Assembly (NCBI RefSeq): GCF_030766935.1
Contig: NZ_JASERL010000006.1
Location: 248,001-312,000 of the forward strand
Source of the DNA: Streptomyces sp. KL109B
GTDB lineage: Bacteria; Actinomycetota; Actinomycetes; Streptomycetales; Streptomycetaceae
Direction: 5' to 3'
DNA: 64,000 nt
The translations under genes and the position numbers were made by a program. Within the stretch, counting starts at the first letter, position 1. Each line of letters opens with the position of its first letter. A model generated the notes under the pieces. That model had not been told where the DNA came from, did no database searches, and saw nothing but the letters and a program-made list of their open reading frames with translations. Shown here in pieces: positions 60,084 through 64,000 of the stretch.

Positions 60084-61121
60084 TCAGGCCGTGGCGTCCC
60101 CGTCCATGAGCCCGGTGACGTACGCGTCGAGCCGCTCCGCCACCAGGCGCGTCGTCAGCTCCGTCCGCCCGGCCTCCTGCCACGGCCGTGCCACCACCGC
60201 CACCTCCTCCGAGAACGCCAGCGCGTCCCGCACCCGCCAGTACCGGCGTTCGTCCGCCGCCCCGGCCAGCACCCCGCCGGCCTTCTCGTAGGCGGCGGCG
60301 AACCGCGCACCCCACTGCGGGCCGTGCAGCAGCGCGAGGTTGGTGCAGCAGTGGGCCACATCGAGGTCCGTGGGTCCCCAGGAGGCCCCGGCCCAGTCGA
60401 CGACGCCGGTGATCCTCGCTCGCGTGGGCGCGGTGGGCGGCACGTCGAACAGTACGTTGCCGGGCTGGAAGTCCCGGTGCAGGAAGCGGCCTTCGTAGGG
60501 CGGCGCGGGGTGTCGGATCAGGCCGATCGCGGCGGCCCACGCCGCGGCGTCGCCACCCGGCGGAACGACGACGGTGTCGGCCGTCGTCAACGCTTCGTAC
60601 GTCGGGGGCCGTTCGAGGGGACGCACCGCGTGGATCGCGACGAGCTGGGCGGCCAGCAGCGCGACACGTGTCTCCAGAGCGCCGCCTTCGTCGCCGTTGC
60701 CATCGCCGCCTTCGTCTTGGTCCTCGTCTTGGTCCGCGTCTTGGTCCTCGTCTTCGTCGAGGACTGTCCGGCCCGGCCGATGTGTCATCAGCAGCGACGG
60801 ATACTCGCACTGCTCGGCGCCCGGATCGACGCCGACCAGCTCCGGCGCCGGTACCCCGGTCCCCGCGAGCAGCCGCAGCGCACCGGCCTCCCGGCCCAGC
60901 GAGTCCGCGGCGCGCTCCACGAAGAACGGCTTGACATAGCTGCGCAGTACCAGCTCCCGGGTGCCGCAGCCCGGGGTCTCGACGGTCAGCCTCCGCACCT
61001 CGGCGGTGATGCCACCGTGCAACGCCTCGGCCCCGACGACTCGTTCGCCCGCCTCCAGGTGTCGACACACCCAGGTAAGCGTCTGAGGGCGGACGGCCGC
61101 CACGTCATCGTGATGGATCAC
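60084..61121 (-). CDS. Aminoglycoside-phosphotransferase-fold kinase-like protein
   Basis: 345 residues from GTG 61121. The APH/choline-kinase fold is shown by the catalytic loop FLHRDFQPGNVLFD (HxDxxxxN pattern) and the metal-binding VVDWAGASWGPTDLDVA. Such proteins phosphorylate small molecules such as aminoglycosides, macrolides or choline; the substrate cannot be read from sequence. Between lobes, near residues 120-150, there is an unusual acidic insert with DEDQDADQDEDQDE-type repeats. Its start overlaps a possible upstream small reading frame (GTGA). Confidence 0.8.
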   Translation of the reverse strand: MIHHDDVAAVRPQTLTWVCRHLEAGERVVGAEALHGGITAEVRRLTVETPGCGTRELVLRSYVKPFFVERAADSLGREAGALRLLAGTGVPAPELVGVDPGAEQCEYPSLLMTHRPGRTVLDEDEDQDADQDEDQDEGGDGNGDEGGALETRVALLAAQLVAIHAVRPLERPPTYEALTTADTVVVPPGGDAAAWAAAIGLIRHPAPPYEGRFLHRDFQPGNVLFDVPPTAPTRARITGVVDWAGASWGPTDLDVAHCCTNLALLHGPQWGARFAAAYEKAGGVLAGAADERRYWRVRDALAFSEEVAVVARPWQEAGRTELTTRLVAERLDAYVTGLMDGDATA

Positions 61122-61273
61122 GGTGTCAGCGCATCACCCGGGCGATGTCCGGCACAAGCGGTTTTTCGGGGGCCGCACCGCCACCACCACCCTTCCGGGA
61201 ACGTGACTTCGACCCCGCCGTCCTCGTCCACCGCGGTCGCGGTGGAGTAGGCGAGCTGGGCGCCGCGACCCAC
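61118..61273 (-). CDS. Possible 51-residue protein coupled to the APH-like gene
   Basis: A frame from GTG 61273 (VGRGAQLAYSTATAVDEDGG, then VEVTFPEGWWWRCG) stops at 61118 with a four-base GTGA overlap of the next start, as seen between true gene pairs in this window. Codons are G/C-ending for the first two thirds but less so at the end. No family is recognised and no clear ribosome site is visible, so it could be a chance frame. Confidence 0.3.
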   Translation of the reverse strand: MGRGAQLAYSTATAVDEDGGVEVTFPEGWWWRCGPRKTACAGHRPGDALTP

Positions 61274-61297
61274 GGTACCGACTTCTAGACTGGCCCG

Positions 61298-61522
61298 GTG
61301 ATGGACAACAACTGCACGCACTGTGGCACCGGCGGCCTGGAGGACGGATTCATCGAGGACGCGGGTGAGCACTCGCGCGGATACGCCCGCTGGGTCGAAG
61401 GCGCCCTGGAACGGGGGATCTTCGGCGGAGCCAAGCGCCTCGGCCGCCCCCGGCGCCGGATCCAGGCACTGCGCTGCCCCAAGTGCGGCCACCTCGAACT
61501 GTTCGCCGTCGAGAAGGCGTAG
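61298..61522 (+). CDS. Small zinc-ribbon protein
   Basis: 74 residues. Two CxxC knuckles (NCTHCGTGGLEDGF and RCPKCGHLELFAV) form a zinc ribbon typical of short conserved actinobacterial proteins of unknown role. TAGACT at 61286-61291 ends six bases before GTG 61298 and nine before ATG 61301, with no ribosome site, so a leaderless message starting at one of these codons is likely. Confidence 0.8.
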   Translation: MMDNNCTHCGTGGLEDGFIEDAGEHSRGYARWVEGALERGIFGGAKRLGRPRRRIQALRCPKCGHLELFAVEKA

Positions 61523-61580
61523 CGACCGGGGCAGGTCGGGCCAGTCCCCCGACCCCAGCCCACCCCAGCCCACCCCGTCC

Positions 61581-62207
61581 TCACCCGCCCCGCAGGCCCG
61601 CCGACCCGTACTCCGGCGCACCCGCGAGGGTCCACGCCGCGATGTCCTGGTAGCGCCTCGGGGCGGGGCCGTTCCCGAGGGTGCTGCCGACCAGGTGGAG
61701 GCGCGGCGGGCGCCAGCGGCGTCCGGCGAAACCGTCGAGGACGGTGGCCGCCTCCGGCACCGACCCGGTGTCGTGGCGGCGGGCGCGGGCCAGCGTCAGA
61801 TGCGGGCGGAACTGCCGCTCGGGGAAGGCGACTCCGCCGGCCCTGACCCGCGTACGCACATCCGTGGCCAGCAGGTGCAGCGCGTCGAGGTCGCCGTCCA
61901 GGCCGCTCCACAGCACCCGCTCGTCGAAGTGCCCGCCGCCGCGCAACGCCAGTTCGGGGGAGTGCCGGGCGGCCGCCAGTTCGGCGAGCGGCGTCCGCAG
62001 CCGCTGGATGTCGCCCAACGACACCTCCCCGAGGAACGCCAGCGTGATGTGCCAGTCCTCGATCCGGTTCCAGCGCAGGCCGGGATGGGCGGCGTACGCG
62101 GGGCGCAGCGCGTCGGCGAGTTCCTCCTTCGCGTCGTCGGGCGGGGCGAGGGCGACGAACGCGCGCAGCGTGGCGGGCCCGCGCGTCCCGGCCGGAGGCC
62201 GGGTCAC
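61581..62207 (-). CDS. thpR: RNA 2',3'-cyclic phosphodiesterase (LigT/ThpR family)
   Basis: 208 residues from GTG 62207, GTGA-coupled to the upstream phosphotransferase gene. The two HxTx motifs of the 2H superfamily are WHITLAFLGEV and FRPHLTLARAR. ThpR opens 2',3'-cyclic phosphates on RNA ends and belongs to RNA repair or decay. The coupling to a rifampin phosphotransferase is probably incidental. Confidence 0.92.
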   Translation of the reverse strand: MTRPPAGTRGPATLRAFVALAPPDDAKEELADALRPAYAAHPGLRWNRIEDWHITLAFLGEVSLGDIQRLRTPLAELAAARHSPELALRGGGHFDERVLWSGLDGDLDALHLLATDVRTRVRAGGVAFPERQFRPHLTLARARRHDTGSVPEAATVLDGFAGRRWRPPRLHLVGSTLGNGPAPRRYQDIAAWTLAGAPEYGSAGLRGG

Positions 62208-64000
62208 GGCAGGATCTCGACGTAGCCGTCGGTCCCGTGCACGCGGATCAGCTGCCCGTCCTGGATCAGCCGGGTGGCCCGGTCGACGCCCACGACGGCC
62301 GGCAGACCGTACTCCCTGGCGATGACGGCGCCGTGCGTCATGAGGCCGCCGACCTCCGTGACAAGCCCCGCGATCGCGACGAACAGCGGCGACCAGCTGG
62401 GGTCGGTGTGCGCCGTGACGAGGATGTCGCCCGCCTCCAGATCGGCGTCGGCCATGTCGAGGACGACCCGCGCCCGCCCCTCGACGGTCCCCGCCGACAC
62501 CGGCAGCCCGACCAGCGCGCCGTCCGGCACGTCCGCGCGCCGGTACGACCCGGAGACACCCTCGCCGTCCGAGGTGAGCACGCGCGGCGGGGTGAGTGCC
62601 TCGTACGCGCGGAAGGTGTCCTTGCGCTCCTGGACGAGCCGCAGGACCCCGTCGTCGGCCCGGTTCGCGCGGACGAGGTCGTGGAGCTCGTGGAACGTGA
62701 GGTGGAAGATGTCCTCCCGCCCGGACAGCACCCCCTGCCCCACCAGGCGGTCGGCCTCCGCGAGGAGGGCCTTCTTGTAGACGAAGTAGCGGCTGATGAG
62801 GGCGTACTTGGGGTACTCCCGGTAGCCGATGAAGGTGCGGAGCCGTTCGATCGTCCGCCGGGTCTCTTCCGCCTTCTCGTCCCCGTCCGGCAGGTCCCGC
62901 AGGCGCGACAGGATGTCCTGTTCCTTCTGCAGGGCCCGCTGCCGCCCGTCCTCGAACCGGCGCGCGGCGGCGCCCGGTTCGAAGTTCCGTACGTTGTCGA
63001 GGAGCACGGGCACGAGCGTGGTGGGGCGTTCGCGCCAGCGCGGCCGCGAGATGTCGATCTCGCCGACGCAGCGCATGCCGTACCGGTCCAGATAGCCCTC
63101 GATGGCCTCGCGCGCCTCGGGGCCGCCCGCGCGCTTCGCCAACTCGTCGAGGAAGGTGTCGGCAAAGGTGTCGTCATCGGACCGCTCGGCGGCGCCGCGC
63201 AGGAAATCCACCACCTCCGGATGCGGGCGCACCGCGTCCGCGACGTCGAGCAGCGCGAGACCCATCTCCGACGTGATGTTCCCGGGCGCGGAGAGGCTGA
63301 GGGTGTCGGCGGCGTTCTTCTCGCCCAGCCACTCGTGCAGTTGGTCGTTGAGCCACCATGTGGCCTGCATGCCGGCCATGATCGCCTGCATGCTGAGCGG
63401 GTCGCCGAGGGCCCGCTTGTGGTCCTCGAATGCCGTGTCGAGGAGATAGTCGAAGAGCGCGGGGCCGGACTTCGAGCGGACGGCGTCCTCGAGGGCGCGG
63501 ACGGACTCCCGGCTGCGCTCGATGAGCCCGGTGACGAGGTCGGGGTCGGTCTCGATCGGGGGAGGCGGGGCGGCGGCGGTCTCCGTGGCCGGTACCGGTT
63601 CCGGGTCCGGGAGCGTAGGAACGAAGTCGCCGCGGTCGACGACGGTTTCGAGGGCGTCCCTGAACAGCGGGTCGCCCCGCCCCACGAGATCCAGGAGCGC
63701 GGCGCGGCTCGCCGGGCGGGCGAGCCGCGGGGTGGCGTCGACGAACAGCCGCCCGCCCGCCTCGTGCATCGGCGCCATGGCCGTCAACTGCCAGACCGAG
63801 ATGCCGAGGGGCTTCATGGCGTCGGTCATCATCTGCTGGTGGCCGACGGAGAGGTAGACGTGATTCTCCTGGTCCGTGCGCTCGGGCACGGGGAACAGCG
63901 TCGTGATCGGGCGGCTCTGCACGAACTGGAACTCGTCGTCGGCCAGGCACCATTCGATGTCCTGCGGCCGCCCGAAGTGCGCTTCGATGCGTCGGCCGAG
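62204..64000 (-). CDS. rph: Rifampin phosphotransferase, N-terminus beyond the window
   Basis: About 598 C-terminal residues are visible, the frame being open at base 64000. The end of the ATP-grasp-like domain (FQFVQSRPITTLFP), the rifamycin-binding domain (ENHVYLSVGHQQMMTDAMKP, MHEAGGRLFVDATPRL) and the swivelling phosphohistidine domain (VTEVGGLMTHGAVIAREYGL) match rifampin phosphotransferases, which use ATP to phosphorylate the C21 hydroxyl of rifamycins with release of AMP. The mobile His is the one in LMTHGAVI. Such genes are common in soil actinomycetes; full proteins are about 865 residues. PEP synthase is a more distant alternative. Confidence 0.9.
   Translation of the reverse strand, partial: LGRRIEAHFGRPQDIEWCLADDEFQFVQSRPITTLFPVPERTDQENHVYLSVGHQQMMTDAMKPLGISVWQLTAMAPMHEAGGRLFVDATPRLARPASRAALLDLVGRGDPLFRDALETVVDRGDFVPTLPDPEPVPATETAAAPPPPIETDPDLVTGLIERSRESVRALEDAVRSKSGPALFDYLLDTAFEDHKRALGDPLSMQAIMAGMQATWWLNDQLHEWLGEKNAADTLSLSAPGNITSEMGLALLDVADAVRPHPEVVDFLRGAAERSDDDTFADTFLDELAKRAGGPEAREAIEGYLDRYGMRCVGEIDISRPRWRERPTTLVPVLLDNVRNFEPGAAARRFEDGRQRALQKEQDILSRLRDLPDGDEKAEETRRTIERLRTFIGYREYPKYALISRYFVYKKALLAEADRLVGQGVLSGREDIFHLTFHELHDLVRANRADDGVLRLVQERKDTFRAYEALTPPRVLTSDGEGVSGSYRRADVPDGALVGLPVSAGTVEGRARVVLDMADADLEAGDILVTAHTDPSWSPLFVAIAGLVTEVGGLMTHGAVIAREYGLPAVVGVDRATRLIQDGQLIRVHGTDGYVEILP

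Noticed and set aside
62204..64000. PEP synthase or pyruvate phosphate dikinase
   Set aside because: The rifamycin-binding domain sequence (SVGHQQMMTDAMKP, MHEAGGRLFVD) and the terminal position of the His domain favour rifampin phosphotransferase.

Overview
The window is GC-rich (roughly 70 percent or more) with G/C-ending codons, AGGAGG-like ribosome sites, many 1-4 base start/stop overlaps and several promoters placed for leaderless transcripts. Gene content (LacI and GntR regulators beside ABC sugar importers, a vdcBCD-type decarboxylase operon, a rifampin phosphotransferase, STAND and CHAT proteins) points to a Streptomyces or close relative. I see no rRNA, tRNA, CRISPR array, insertion sequence or prophage.

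Positions 1-5.5 kb hold a cupin protein divergent from a LacI regulator, then a histidinol-dehydrogenase-like enzyme, a LysR regulator and a carbon-nitrogen hydrolase that share a LysR-type operator. 5.5-11.6 kb is an alpha-glucoside locus: GH13 glucosidase, two permeases, binding lipoprotein and divergent LacI. 11.6-15.0 kb is a vanillate/4-hydroxybenzoate-type decarboxylase operon (vdcBCD) with a divergent AraC regulator. 15.0-17.6 kb has a lipoprotein and a HEAT-repeat protein coupled to a MerR-HEAT regulator behind a MerR-type promoter. 17.6-27.1 kb looks like a betaine regulon: an OpuA-type importer facing two paralogous IclR regulators, followed by an old-yellow-enzyme demethylase, a Rieske oxygenase and its reductase; the two flanking transcription units carry the same operator. 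27.1-29.5 kb has a cupin, a MarR regulator and an MFS exporter. 29.6-37.2 kb combines a sugar ABC importer, a cytoplasmic sulfatase, a LacI regulator and a GH51 arabinofuranosidase. 37.2-42.2 kb is a sialic-acid operon (nanT, nanE, nanK, nanA) with a GntR regulator and a clear palindromic operator.

42.3-57.6 kb is the accessory part. Almost everything is on the minus strand. A four-gene unit (a protein of unknown fold, a CHAT protease fused to a P-loop domain, a 1764-residue STAND/TPR protein ending in an apparently inactivated CHAT-like domain, and an HExxH metallopeptidase) is arranged like an immune or programmed-death module. Downstream lies a second STAND NTPase with an N-terminal glycine/asparagine motif also found in the small protein encoded next to it, which resembles bacterial amyloid signalling pairs; this NTPase also appears membrane-anchored with an extracytoplasmic Ig-like domain. 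These are my best candidates for an undescribed system.

57.8-64 kb has an acetyltransferase/alpha-toroid fusion behind a LacI-type palindrome, a transporter remnant, a phosphotransferase-fold protein, a leaderless zinc-ribbon protein, an RNA 2',3'-cyclic phosphodiesterase and the C-terminal part of a rifampin phosphotransferase that runs off the window.
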